Assembly: GCA_947044405.1 (NCBI GenBank)
Contig: CAMRHE010000156.1
Span: 1,655,001-1,719,000, forward strand
DNA from: Leptodactylus fallax
Lineage: Eukaryota > Chordata > Amphibia > Anura > Leptodactylidae
DNA length: 64,000 nucleotides
Direction of reading: 5' to 3'
Of this stretch, positions 39,861 through 51,345 are shown piece by piece (the stretch's first letter is position 1; the number at the start of each line of letters is the position of its first letter). The notes beneath the pieces are model-generated. The model was not told the origin of the DNA and searched no databases. It was given only the letters and a program-made list of their open reading frames with translations. Made by a program: the position numbers and the translations under genes.

Positions 39861-41167
39861 TTACCTTTGGAAAATAAAGTGTCAAGAAAAATAAAACTAG
39901 GTTACATCAAACTATTTCAACATGATATCTCCAAGGTCAACACACACAGAGAGAAAAATCTGTAATTGTGTATCATTCTGCAAAGTGTTTTACAGATATA
40001 AAATATAGACACACCTAAGAGAAAATAAGAAAGCAAAGAACATTATTAATATAAACAACATTACAAAATAAAATAACTGTTTGCAATAGTTCCCGCTTAT
40101 TAGTTGATAGACAGCTGTGTTAGTTGGTTCAGATATTGCTTATTTTGTATGTGGCAACCCATGAATATAGTGTCCTATTACACAATGTAAAACATAAAAG
40201 AAGGTTAAAGGGGTTTGCATATGAAAACACCTAATCATACAACAAAAACGATAGTAGTTAGATTAAATCAAATCTTGTGTGTTCAAAGTCAGAGCCATTA
40301 CTCTCGGGGGATCCATAGACTCAAACCTCAAAGCTCATCCTTCAAACGTAAAAAGCTCATAAACACATACTAAAGTTCTGCTAAAAAGTATTATCAACAT
40401 AGAAAGCTGGTCTGGGCTTCGCAAATACGTGCAGGAAGAACAAACATTTTTTCTAAGCAGAAGGTGTTTTATTGCATGCAGCAATAATAAAACTAGCCAG
40501 AACCATGAGGTTTCACTTATTAGCAGATATAACTTTGTGTTGGGCATTTATATTTTGTTAGTGCCTTTAACATTTCTAAGAATCCACATGGCATGTAGTT
40601 GTGTAGTAAAGAAAAACTTATTTGAAGAAACGCTTCCCCTTTAAATAGAATGAATGCAGTAATAACAAGCCCAAATACATACATGTGGGTTTCCTTCTAC
40701 CATCATGAATTTTCAACACAGAAATCTAATAAATGCACCAGTTCTTATTCCCTGGTTTAAAGGAATAGATTGATCTTCAGCGGATATTTGGCTCTAAAAG
40801 TAACATTTTGTTTGGACTTAAAAATCCAAGTGTAGAAGGACTGGGCAAATCTTCAAAGTATAACACTGTTGAATTATTGCATCGTATAATTTCCATACTT
40901 CAATGACAAACTGTCACTGTCACTTTCCATTTGTATTTTCTGTTTTTCATACCTAACAGTTGGCTTTAGCAGCCCTTGGCATCTAGAACCTGTGTCAGTC
41001 TTTCTATATGGCAGTGTTACTAAATCAGCAGAAGTACTAATAAACTGCAGTCCCTCTCTACTGTATGCAAAGAGATTTTATGCATTCTGTGAAACATAGG
41101 TGCAGATTTTTTTCTTATCCAAGAGCCACATTGTCTGATTATATCACTAACTAGGGCTGTAACAACT
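39861..41167. other. Low-repeat AT-rich stretch, no gene seen
   Basis: About 1.3 kb without TIR, LTR, tandem repeat or transposon protein. It has the base composition of an intron or a 3' UTR but shows no exon with convincing splice signals. Confidence 0.4.
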
Positions 41168-41345
41168 TTTTTTTTTCCCCTTTTTTTTTTTTTTTCCACA
41201 CTCAGGTTTTTATTGTTTTTAAATTTATACAGCTTTACAAGATAAACATTTTCATATAAAGAGGCAAAAAAGGTATCAATTAGTTTAGTTACATCAGGAT
41301 AAAACAAACTGTGTGATGTGGGTACCAATTACTCCATCCCTTTTT
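41168..41345 (-). mobile_element. Possible 3' end of a truncated L1
   Basis: On the minus strand, AAAACAATAAAAACCTGAG followed by a poly-A run (plus-strand T-runs at 41168-41200). A polyadenylation-like signal before an A-tail fits a 5'-truncated LINE end. No ORF remains. Confidence 0.4.
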
Positions 41346-41589
41346 TCTTTTCTGATGCAAGTAGTAACTGTGCAGGTGGCCATACACCTTCCACAGCTGT
41401 TACCCATATGTTATTTGGCTAAGTGTGAATGTGCTTCCAGTAAGGAGAGGAGAATTACACACAGCTAGACACCTCTGGTAGCAGCTTTTCTCCCTTGAGA
41501 ATAAATGGATCGGTTTTCTGTAGCGCAAATATCACAAGGTGATTTTAGACAAATTCCTCACTACTATACAAGCCTTGACACAATCAAAA

Positions 41590-41683
41590 ATGGCTATGTC
41601 CTCACAGGCAAAGACAGAAGACAGAGACTCTCAAAGGCATGGACAGAGACAGCGAAGAGGAGGACATGACCTTCTCCGGTGTT
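41590..41683 (+). pseudogene. L1 ORF1, 5' exon-like piece before hAT-3
   Basis: ATG at 41590 (MAMSSQAKTEDRDSQRHG) and, one frame over, DSEEEDMTFSG. It continues at 50538 after hAT-3. ORF1p is the RNA-binding chaperone of L1. Confidence 0.55.
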
Positions 41684-41976
41684 CAGTGTCGGACTGGGAT
41701 GTCTAGGGCCCACCAGTGGAATTGTTTCTAGGGGCCCACCATCAGGACCCCTGCAGATCAGCGGTACCGAGACAGGGCAGCTAAAGGTAATAACATGCCG
41801 GGAGCCATGCTGCTCACCCACTATACCATGTGCACCACTGCACTACCTAAACCTACTGCTACACCTTGTATGGCAAGTGAAAAGCGTGGCTCCTAGAATT
41901 GTTACCTTTACCTGTAGCCGCACTGTCCTGGAAAAGCTGATCTGCAGAGGTCCTGGCTGTTGTATCATCGCAGATG

Positions 41977-42017
41977 TAATATTGATGGCCTATCCTAAGG
42001 ACAGGCCATCAATATTA
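41977..42017. repeat. 15-bp-arm hairpin in hAT-3
   Basis: TAATATTGATGGCCT and AGGCCATCAATATTA are exact inverted arms around ATCCTAAGGAC. Confidence 0.85.
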
Positions 42018-42659
42018 GAAAGATGGATAAATCCTTTAGAGAGGTTGTCAAAGGAATTGGAACTATTTTTATTATAAAAGTAGAAAAAGTTCACAAACAC
42101 TGTCACATACGAAAAATACCATACAAAAACCATAAACAGAGACAATACATAAATCCAAAACATAGCATAAATAACATCAATACAAGAAAACGTCAAGACA
42201 AAATTAAAAACCGAAAACATGCGCAAACCAGCCCCCATCCATTCTGTCTTTCACTCCACATTTCACTCCGCCTTTCATTCTTCTTCAGCCATCCGTCAGT
42301 CAAAACTCTAGCTATCCTGAAAACAAAGAAAAAAACAAATGAGCGATGTACAATGAAACATATAACGAAAACATATAACACTAATAAACCCCAATTGAAA
42401 CTTACTATGAAAATTTTTTTTTTTTTCCTTCCCTTCACCACATCCGGCCAGCACCACGCCCCATGTCCTCCCATGTCCACGTAGTCCTGGTGCTGGCACC
42501 ACCCACCACCGAGCCCCTGAACCCCGACCTGGCTCTCCGCCTCATGTCCTCTCATGTCCGCATAGTCCAGAGCCAGGCCGGGCACACGAAACCTATAAAC
42601 CAAACCCTCCACCCCCAAAAAGAAACCCTCCTCCCAAACAACCTACCCCCCTAAAAACC

Positions 42660-42770
42660 CACCAACAAACAAATGGAATATGAAATGGAAAATGAATATG
42701 GGATATGGAAATGGATATGAAAATGGAAATGGAAATGGAAATGAATATGGGATATGGAAAAATGGAAAAT
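42660..42770. repeat. GGAAAT-type microsatellite in LINE 3' UTR
   Basis: Irregular repeats of ATGGAAATGGAAATG and GGGATATGGA. Frames across it (GNGNGNEYG and its antisense) are artefacts. Confidence 0.85.
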
Positions 42771-43134
42771 GGGAAAACGGCACAACATATGATAAACAAC
42801 AACAAAACAAAAACAGTACCAGACAAATAACAAACCAGCAAGACAAAACCCACCACCACAAACCGTGAGAACCCCCCCCAGAACCCCCAGGGCCAGGGGG
42901 TCCCAACCTCTTACCCCTATCCATTCCAAAACAAAAGCAGCGGTGCGCCAGCCCCCACCAGGGGGCCAGGGTCCTGTCCCTGTCTCCGCCCTACCACTAT
43001 GTCCCTATCTATCATTCTGTCCCTACCCTGTCCCCCTGTCTCTCCCCACAGAATACCCCCCCCTGCCAACCTTCCCTACCTGTCCCATCTGTCCCTAACC
43101 TAACTCACCTACTTTGAATCCCTTATTCTAACCC

Positions 43135-46100
43135 TCAGGGAACAGAAAAGGTGAACCCCCTCCAGAGGGTACCAGCCCTCTCTGCACCCAGCCCCTCATA
43201 CTCCCGAGAGCGCACCCTCACCAGGTCCACCATGATGTTTTTAACCACCTCCACCTCCGGGAGGATTTTGCCTCGCGTCGATACTAGACACCGGGATGAC
43301 CACAAATGGAACCTGACCACTGCACTAACTATAAAAAGTGTCTGGCAGTCCCTGCCCTCCGGGTGTTTGAATGCCCCATAGGCCCACTCGGCATAGGAAA
43401 GGCCAGCCAGCCGCAGCCAACCGGTGGAGGTCCCCACCAATTTGCAAACCCTTATATTGAAGGGGCACTGAAGTAGGAAGTGCTCCATGCTTTCCAGCAT
43501 GTCGCCACATTCCTCCCGAGGGCAGCCTCGCTCGTCGGAGTTCCGGTACTTCAAGTTCTCCCTCACGTATAACTTACCTAGGAGGCAGCGCCAGGTCAGA
43601 TCCCAAAACTTCTGAGGAAACCTTTTGGAGTTAAGAAAACGCAACCCCCCCCCTCTAAGGTTTCTCCTGGGCAATCTTTGAGCGCCAGAGGCTTCTGGAA
43701 GCGGGTCAACAGGACCTTGTCGTCAAGAAAACGTCTTGACTGAGTCCTGATCTCCCACGCCCCCAGACCCCACCGACGAATCACTTTCAGGACCAGGGAA
43801 GCATAGGCTGGAAGATATCCATGGGGTGTACGAAGATCTTTCACTTGCCCTCCTGACTCCCATTTCTGGAAGAAGGGCTGAAACCACCCCTGGCAGGAGG
43901 CTACCCACGAAGAAGCCCCCTCGGAGGAGAGGTTTGGTAGATTGATCTTAAGAAAGGTGTTCATTAAGAACACCACGGGGTTAACCATATTTAACCCCCC
44001 TAGCCGCCTGGTGCGGTATGTAACCTCCCTCTTGATTAGGTTGAGCCTGTTCCCCCATAAAAGCTGGAAGAACAGGCAACAGATCCTACTCCAACAAGAC
44101 TCTGGCAAGGCACAGACGCTACCTAGATAGATCACCAACGGGAGCAGGAAGGCTTTGGCAAGGTGAACCCTTTCTCTCAGGGTCAAAGACCAATCCTTCC
44201 AGCAATCAACTCTCTGGGCGACATCCTTAAGCCTACCCTCCCAATTTTGAAGTGGGTAATCACCCTGGCCAAAATGGATGCCTAAGATCTTTACAGACCC
44301 CTGGGGTTCTGGGAGGGTGTCCGGGAGAGAAAAACCAGGCTCTCCTCCTCCCAGCCAGAGGCTTCCATACTTATTCCTGTTTATAGCTGATCCGGAAGCC
44401 TCCGAGTAACTGTCCACTTCAGACATCACCCATTCAAGCTCTTCCCGTGACGAGACAAGAACGGTGACATCATCCGCGTAAGTTACTGTCCTCAAAGGGG
44501 AGCCGGTGCCCTCCAGGTCCATCCTGACTCCCGCCACCGGCCCACCATTAATCCGCCTAATCAGGGGATCAATGGCGAACACATACAGTAGCGGGCTCAA
44601 GGGACATCCCTGTCGGACGCCCGACCCCACCTCAAACGGACGACCAACCCAACCATTCACAAGAGGTAAAGACTCAGCCCCAGCGTATAAGGTCTGCAGC
44701 CACTGAATGAACCCCCCAGGCAGGCCATACCTCGAGAGAGTTGACCACAAATACTCATGATTCACCCTGTCAAAAGCCTTAGCCTGATCTAGGGACAGCA
44801 AGTACCCCTTCCACCGACCTGCCCTACTCTGCTCCACAGCCTCCCTCACTCAGGACCGCACTTAAGGTGCTACGACCGGGAACAGAGCAGTGCTGAGCCG
44901 GCGAGAGGAGCCGGGGCGCAAACTGTACCAGCCGGTTGAAAAGTACCTTCGCCAGAATCTTCCGGTCCGTATTGAGAAGTGCTATGGGCCGCCAGTTCTC
45001 AATATGGCTCGGATCCTTACCCTTTGACAGAACTATAAGGGCAGACCTCCTCATTGACTTCGGCAGAGTGCCCGAGGATAGACACTCATTAAGCACGTCA
45101 GTCAAGAGGGGAGCCAAAGCTCCTTTAAAGGTCCGATAGAACTCAGATGTTAAGCCATCTGGGCCAGGTGACTTCTTGAGGGCAAGACCCTCAATAGCCC
45201 TGACGACTTCCTCTTCCCTTATAGATTGTACCAAAACACCAAGAGAAAGGTCTTCTGCTGACTCAGGAATGGCTTCAGCCAAGAAACCTGAAATCCGATC
45301 CCGATTCAGTTCCTTCTTTGCCAAAAGGTTCGAGTAGAAAGCCCTGATGACCTCCAAGATCCCTGACCTGGATCTTGTCAGGGATCCTGTACTGTCAATC
45401 AGGCCCGTTACTGTCTTACAAGCCACTGACATCTTACAGTTCCTGTAGGGGTCGGGCGAGCGGTATTTCCCGAAATCCCTCTCAAGAACCAAAGATGCGT
45501 GCCTATCATACTGACACCTTTTAAGCAAAGCCTTCACACCGGAAATATCCTCCTGGCTACCTTCGGTCGAGACCAGATGTTCAAGTCTCTTCCTCAGTGC
45601 ACTGTACATGCGGTACATGTCCAGTGACCTGAGGCTTGAGAGCCGGCGGAAAAATCCCGCCACCCTTTTTTTGAATATCTCCCACCACTCTGACCTAGTA
45701 CCTTCAAGACCCAGTAATAGTACCTGATCCTGAAGAAACTCCTCAAAGGCTTGTCTTACAGCTGCCTCCTCAAGGAGTGACGAATTCAGCCTCCACAAAC
45801 CTCTTCCTCTCCGGAGGGTCTCTGAAATATTCAAAGAAAACAAAATTAGACAGTGGTCGGAGAACTCCACCTCCACCACGGACACAGGGGTGGTGACGGA
45901 ATTCTCCTTTAAAAAAAAAAACCTGTCTATCCTAGACCTAACGCTACCTCTCTGAAAGGTGAACCCACGGTGACCTGGGGAATGCCTGATGTGGATATCC
46001 TCCAGGCGAGCTTCACTCACTATGCTATTTAACGCGGTACCGTCATAGGGCAGTCTATCTTTGGTACCTCCTTGGTCTTGGGGTCGAGTTATTGTATTAA

Positions 46101-46533
46101 AATCCCCACCAAAGATGACTTGCTTGCCCGTAAAAAGAAAAGGCTTGATCTTCATAAAGAGGCTTTTACGGTCCCACTTTGTCTGGGGACCGTAGATGTT
46201 AATAAGACTCCGGCTTTCCCCCTTCATGAAGACGTCTAAGACTAGGCACCTTCCCATTTCGAGCTCGATCAGTCGCTGGCATTTCACCTCTGCGGTAAAA
46301 AGCACCGCCACTCCACTATACGGCTCAGCCGCAAGAGACCAGTAGGAGGGCCCCCTGCGCCACTCCCTCCTTGCTCTGTTTATCTCTGATAGAGTACAGA
46401 GCCTGGTCTCCTGCAAAAACAAAATGTCAGCTTCAACTCGGCCAAGAAAATCAAAGGCTGCAAACCTAGCCGTATCAGACTTAATGCTGGCCACATTAAT
46501 GGTGGCCAGCGTCAGTGGAGAGGGGACTGCCAT
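43135..46533 (-). pseudogene. TX1-like LINE ORF2: endonuclease and reverse transcriptase
   Basis: Makes the nick and primes cDNA synthesis. The first frame (46533-44824, 569 codons) has the APE endonuclease: NVASIKSDTARF, ADILFLQETRL (catalytic E), VIFGGDFNT (D and N), SRIDRFFFL and FSDHCLI (terminal DH). RT entry follows at KKSPGPDGLTSEFYRTF and ENWRPIALLNTDRKIL. A frameshift near 44840 leads to 44849-43596: LSLDQAKAFDRVNHEYLW, GVRQGCPLSPLLY, VTYADDVTVLV (YADD) and VKILGIHFG. A second frameshift in a C-run near 43660 leads to the C-terminal part with CGDMLESMEHFLLQC. About 1130 codons, only two frameshifts. Confidence 0.88.
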
Positions 46534-49341
46534 TAAGACCGATTGAGCTCAAGGACCTTCAGTTTCCCACCCCCTTTCCTCCTACCACCTCCACCCCTGG
46601 ATGAGTCAGAAGAGGACCCGCGACTTTTTCTCATCTTACGGGTCCTCTTCTTACACTGGGATTGGTCCATCACCTCTCCCGGTGCGGTTTGGCCAGAAGA
46701 GGGATGGACCTCCCCCGCAACTTCTCCCTGAGGAGTCACAGTGGTCACAGAAACAGGAGCAACTTCGGCCCTGGGTGCATCATCTCCTCCTCCGGGCCCC
46801 AGGCCAGCCTCCCCCCCAGAGGGCAGGGGGCCCCTCCCAGAGGGAGACTCAGCAGCCCCTGACGGCTCCACCTCTCCCTCTGAAGCCTCCCCTGAGGCCG
46901 ACGCGTCCTCACAGAGGGATTGGTACCGGTTGGGACCTACCACTAGAGGGCCGTCGAGTCTGCGTTCCTTCGTCGGGGGGGGGGGGGGGGCAGATGTTTT
47001 TGCCCTCACTTTACCCGGTGACTTTCTCCGCTTGACCGTCTCTCCCTCCCCAGCACTGACGTACTGGGAAGAAGACGACTGGTCAGCCTCTTCCTCCCTC
47101 TGCAGTCTCCTCATCTCCTCAACCTGGGTCGTGCCCACTGCTGCCTCAGCATCAGGATCCAGCCCAGCAGAGCCAGGGGCAGAAGGAAAGCACATAACTC
47201 CCTCCCTCTGCTCCCTCCTCCTCTCGCGCCTCCTTGCCCTTGATGGTGGCTGGGCCTTCTCCCTTTGCCTTGGCAGACTAGTCTCTCCTCCCCCCACTCA
47301 CCCCCTCCGCAGCAGGGACAGCCTCCTCAACTGCCCCCGCTTGCCGAAGGGTGGTGTTGGCGAAAGACCGTGGACACGCCCCGATCGGGTGCCCAAGGAC
47401 ACCACACAGGTGGCAACGCACCCTGCCACAGGTCGCCGCGAGATGGCCCACCTCCCCACACATGGCGCACTTCTGCACACGGCAGGAGGCGCTCAAGTGT
47501 GAGGGGTCACCGCACCTGTGACAGAGTTTTGGCTGCCCCTGGTAGAAGACAAGGATCCTGTCTTTCCCAAGGAAGGTTGAGGACGGGATATGCATCACCG
47601 AGTTATCCTCGTGTCGCAATTTGACCATGAAGGTCCAGGCCCCCGACCATATCCCGAACTCGTCGAGATTTTTCTTTGGGAAGTCCTTGACCTCCCCAAA
47701 CCTGTTCAGCCAGGTCATGATGTCCATATAAGAAAGTGACTCGTTACGAGTTAAAACGGTCACTTTCTTAATGTTATCCTGGCGTGACACCGCCCACACC
47801 ATAAAGTCACGTCAGGCGGGCTCGTCCTTCACCAGCCTATAGTTTCCCCAGAAGGTTTCTAAGCCCTCCGGGGTAACAAAGCTGATGTCAAACTCCGAGG
47901 AGCCGACAGGATGAATCAGGGCAAAGATGTCGCTCGCCCTGAAACCCATCCCGAGTAGGAGTTCCACGACCCCCCTCCTCTGGGGACAAGGGCCGGCTCC
48001 CCCCCCTCACGAGACGGGCCACGTTCCTCCGTGTCGGCCCCCTACGCCCGGGTGTAGGGAGAGTCCATCTGGTCTCACCTCCTTCCTCTCGGAACTTCCC
48101 TAGGCCAAAACGCTCGACCCAGAACCTAAGGTCTCTTGACTGCCCATCTATGGTCATTGTGGACTGGCCCGCCCGTAAAGCCTCCAGGAGCTGCCGTTGC
48201 AAATCGCCGTCCCTTGAGCCCGGCGGAAGACATGATGCACCCCCAGGGGCCCCAGAAGCGACGCTGGCATAGGAACGTGGGGGCCCGGAGGCCGCAGCAA
48301 CCTCCGCTGCCGGAGTACCAGCGCCACTCCCAGGGACCCCCGCAGAACTACTTGGCCCAGCCACGGCAACCGGAGCACCAGAGGCGGCAACAGTCCGCCC
48401 TGGCATAGCCGCCGCGGACCGGGTCACTCCAACTGCAGCAGAAGGAACAGCGGCAGAGAGGACAACAGGAGCAACAATATCAGGAGCAATAACATCAGGA
48501 GTAACAACAGGAGCAACGACAGCATCAGGAACAGCAGCAGAAACAGCAGCAGGGACAACAGCAGAGACAACAGCAGAAATACCAGAAACAACAGGGGCCA
48601 CAACAGAAATATTACTAGCAGTAGAAATACTTTTTTTTAGCAGCAATGGTAATAGCCCCTCCACCCGCAGCCTCCCCGACTACAGGCTCTTGGACCCCCA
48701 TGCATACTACACCACCTTCTTCAGGAAGACTACAAATTACCCCTTTTGTCCCACCCGCTTTCCCCTTTACCTTACCCGTCTGCTTAACTAGCTTCTCCAC
48801 TCGTCCATCATTCACACCTGCAGTCTTCCTTCTTACAGCGGGGCCGGCTGCACCACTCGCTGATGGCTTCCCCCGCTTTTACCTCGGCCTCCGCATCCAC
48901 AGTCACCCCGGCACCTGATGTTGTAGGAGGACACGCCCCCTTAGCCCCAGAAGTGACCTCCGCATCACCGGCTTCATCAGCACTGGAGGAGGATGAGCCA
49001 CGCCCACCTGCCACTCCCCCTTTCCTACATCTCACTCTGGGGGAAGCCATCGTCATTTTGACACCTCCTACCAGGGAGGGGGGTTTTCCCACGCCACTCC
49101 CCTCCACAGGGGGGGGCTCCAATTCCCTTCCTTTGCCCTTGTCCGCAGCTATGAGTGCCTTGTCCGCAACCCTGAGTGCCTTGTCCGCCGCCTCCTGAAA
49201 GATACTATCAGGCGCCATTTTGACTGCTGGCACCCCGGGCACCCCGCCACTTGGCGTGACCCGAGGTGCCTGCGCCTCCCTTTTCTCTCCTGGAGGCATC
49301 GCAACCTGGGCCGAAGTCCCGGCGCGATGCTCCCCAGGCAA
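46533..49341 (-). pseudogene. TX1-like LINE ORF1 with three CCHC zinc knuckles, frameshifted
   Basis: Nucleic-acid-binding partner of ORF2. Frames in order are 49341-48808 (MPGEHRAGTSAQVAMPPG), 48664-47888 (alanine/valine-rich then YASVASGAPGG and LRFWVERFGLGKFREEGG), 47802-47278 and 47297-46533. The third holds NIKKVTVLTRNESLSY and three knuckles: CHRCGDPSHLSASC, CAMCGEVGHLAATC and CHLCGVLGHPIGAC. The last is charged and serine-rich and ends LKVLELNRS with TAA. That stop overlaps the ORF2 ATG as TAATG. Roughly 930 codons with about four frameshifts, several at G/C runs. Confidence 0.82.
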
Positions 49342-49568
49342 CGATCTGACAAATTTAAATGTCTCTATTTCTCTTTTTTTTTTTCTCTTTTCACCTTCTT
49401 CCTGGTCTTGGCTCCTTTTCCCTCCTCCTCCCCGTCCAAATCTGACATGCTGAACGCTAATTGGTCCATTCTGGACGGGGACTCCAATTGGCAGATTTGC
49501 CTCATCAGCTTCCCGCCTTCTCCCAAGGCTCCGCCCTCCTCCTCCTCCGTCTCGGGCAGTGGTTGCTT

Positions 49569-49964
49569 CTATGGGAGTGTGGGAGATTGCATCACTTCCT
49601 GTCCTGTCATTCTGACTTCCTGTCTTGTCATTCTGACTTCCCGCTTCACTGCCGGCACTGATGCCTGCGTATACGTGGGTATCAGGCTGCCGCTACTAGG
49701 GACGGCTGCCCGACTATACTGTACCGCCATGCTGTCATCTGATTCCAGGTCTGACTCGCAATAGTCGTCCTCTCCCGAGCTGTCTGAGGACGCGGGGCCA
49801 TCCTTCAACAACCGCTCCTGCTGTTTGCGGAAGAAGCGGTCATCGTTCAGCAGCTTCTCTCTGAACGGCCCTGCGCCCTCCAGGATCTCCGCACACCTGG
49901 CTTCCAGGGTCTTAATCTGCTTTTTGAGGCTCTTTACTTGCCTGCTGAAAACTTTACTTGGCAT
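49569..49964 (-). CDS. Small coiled-coil ORF at LINE 5' end
   Basis: 131 codons from MPSKVFSRQVKSLKKQIKTL. The first 60 residues form a likely coiled coil (K, L and E rich), then an acidic serine stretch (SSDSSGEDDYCESDLESDD) and a small tandem VRMTRQEVRMTGQEV. It lies between hAT-3 sequence and ORF1 on the same strand, so it may be an extra 5' ORF or the original N-terminus of ORF1. No homologue recognised. Confidence 0.4.
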   Translation of the reverse strand: MPSKVFSRQVKSLKKQIKTLEARCAEILEGAGPFREKLLNDDRFFRKQQERLLKDGPASSDSSGEDDYCESDLESDDSMAVQYSRAAVPSSGSLIPTYTQASVPAVKREVRMTRQEVRMTGQEVMQSPTLP

Positions 49965-50456
49965 CCTCGCTCCATCCTGTCGTCTTCAGCGTCTTCAGGA
50001 CCTTTTCCGACGACGCTGCTGAGGCCTGTGATTGGGCCTCAGCGGTCACGTGGGGGCGCACTGACGTCATTACGCGGTCGCGCCCCATGTGACCGCCGGG
50101 GCCTAATCACAGGCCTCAGTCACATGACAGAAGAGCGCCGGAGAGGACACTGCGCCCAGGAGAGGTGAGAATATGTATTTATTGTTTTCAGTCACCTGCC
50201 CTGCCCTACCATCTATTGGAAAGGGGCCTGCAATATGCCAGGGCCCCTTTCCAATAACAGTATGTATAGCGGTCGGGGAACCAGGCTTTCCCCAACCGCT
50301 ATCATAGTGGTCCGGGGCCCCGGCCATCTCCAGCTGGCCACGGGCCCCGTACCCTGCCGGGTCTGATCGCGGTCGCGCCCCCTGCGACCGCGATCGTAAC
50401 GCCACTGGTCAGGGGCCCGATCGGGATAGTCAGGATCCCGATCGGGCCCCCATGAC

Positions 50457-51345
50457 ATGAGGACTAATAGTCGGGGCTCGGGGCCCACTGGTGGATTCAC
50501 CGGTTCCCCAGTGGGCCAGTCCGACCCTGCCGGTGTTCTCCTTCTCTCCCAGAACTTTTCCAAGCAAGTTCTATCAAACGCCCTGTTGCCAGTCCTGAAG
50601 GAGCTGGCTAATATTAAGCAAGACATCCACCACATAGGCTACAGAGTAGAGAGTCTGGAAACACCTCAGGCCTCTCTTATAGAATACAATGTTGCGGTTT
50701 TGCAGAGCTGCTCTATAGAGCTCTTGAGGAACAGGAAAATCGTGGCAGACACAACAGCGTTCGCAAATGGGGGGTCCCGGATTTTGCAATGAATGAAGCC
50801 AACGGCAGTTGGACAGATTTGCCAATCCATATTGGGCCAGGACCAGGCATCAACCAAAATAATAGAGAGAATTCACAGAACTTTGCGACTAAAGCCAAGC
50901 CCCACAGAACCTGCAAGGGATTTAATTAGCTGCTTTCTTAACTTCTAAGACAAGGAAGCCCTCCTCTCTAAAGAGAGAGAACTAGATCACCTGTCATACA
51001 AAGAAGCCCAGATATCTATATTTCAATATCTCTTCCTGGAAAATCTAATGAAGGGAAGGCAACTGAAGCCCTTGACGGATTGGCTCTGCCAACGAAAATT
51101 TGGGTATAGGTGGACCTTCCCTTTTGGAATCTCCTTCTCACTTTCAGGCAGACGAATCAATATTTTTACACTGGAAGATTTAAAAAAATGCCTCTTCCCA
51201 TCACAACATCCCCCAACTGGACATAGATAATTGGGACATGGTCACCAACATCAATGCTCTACTGCTTGCTGTCCCTCCTTCATTCTGGGAACAGATCACA
51301 CCCAAACAACAAAGGCAGAAGAAGAAAATTAGCAGGGGCACTCCG
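50457..51345 (+). pseudogene. L1 ORF1 remainder after hAT-3
   Basis: From 50538, LLLSQNFSKQVLSNALLPVL and IKQDIHHIGYRVESLE form the coiled-coil start. After stops and frameshifts, FGYRWTFPFGISFSLSGRR and IFTLEDLKKCL match the C-terminal domain expected of L1 ORF1p. The 50457-50537 part of the frame lies in hAT-3 and is not L1. Confidence 0.65.

Larger units (their letters stand above)
42050..49965 (-). mobile_element. TX1-like (L1-group) LINE, near full length
   Basis: Minus-strand order is a short 5' ORF (49964-49569), ORF1 with three zinc knuckles (49341-46533), ORF2 with endonuclease and RT (46533-43135), then about 1.1 kb of 3' UTR with GGAAAT-type microsatellite (42660-42770). The wording of the endonuclease and the ORF1 knuckles resembles the TX1 elements first found in Xenopus inside a DNA transposon. 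Damage is limited to a handful of frameshifts, several in G/C runs. Ends are estimated from where hAT sequence resumes; no duplication was identified. Confidence 0.72.
41684..50529. mobile_element. hAT-3, non-autonomous hAT carrying a TX1-like LINE
   Basis: An exact 8-bp duplication CCGGTGTT lies at 41676-41683 and 50530-50537. TIRs are CAGTGTCGGACTGG (left) and CAGGGTCGGACTGGCCC (right, read inward). The hAT sequence proper is 41684 to about 42050 and about 49965 to 50529; the ~7.9 kb between is a LINE. It contains the hairpin at 41977-42017 and a CpG-rich block with TGACGTCA (50062-50069) and CACGTG. No transposase of its own. Confidence 0.92.

Noticed and set aside
42680..42930. Hydrophobic minus-strand ORFs (88-93 aa)
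   Set aside because: They translate the GGAAAT microsatellite and LINE 3' UTR; hydrophobicity comes from TTT and ATT codons.
46741..47502. 253-aa plus-strand ORF
   Set aside because: Antisense shadow of the GC-rich LINE ORF1, which has zinc knuckles on the other strand.
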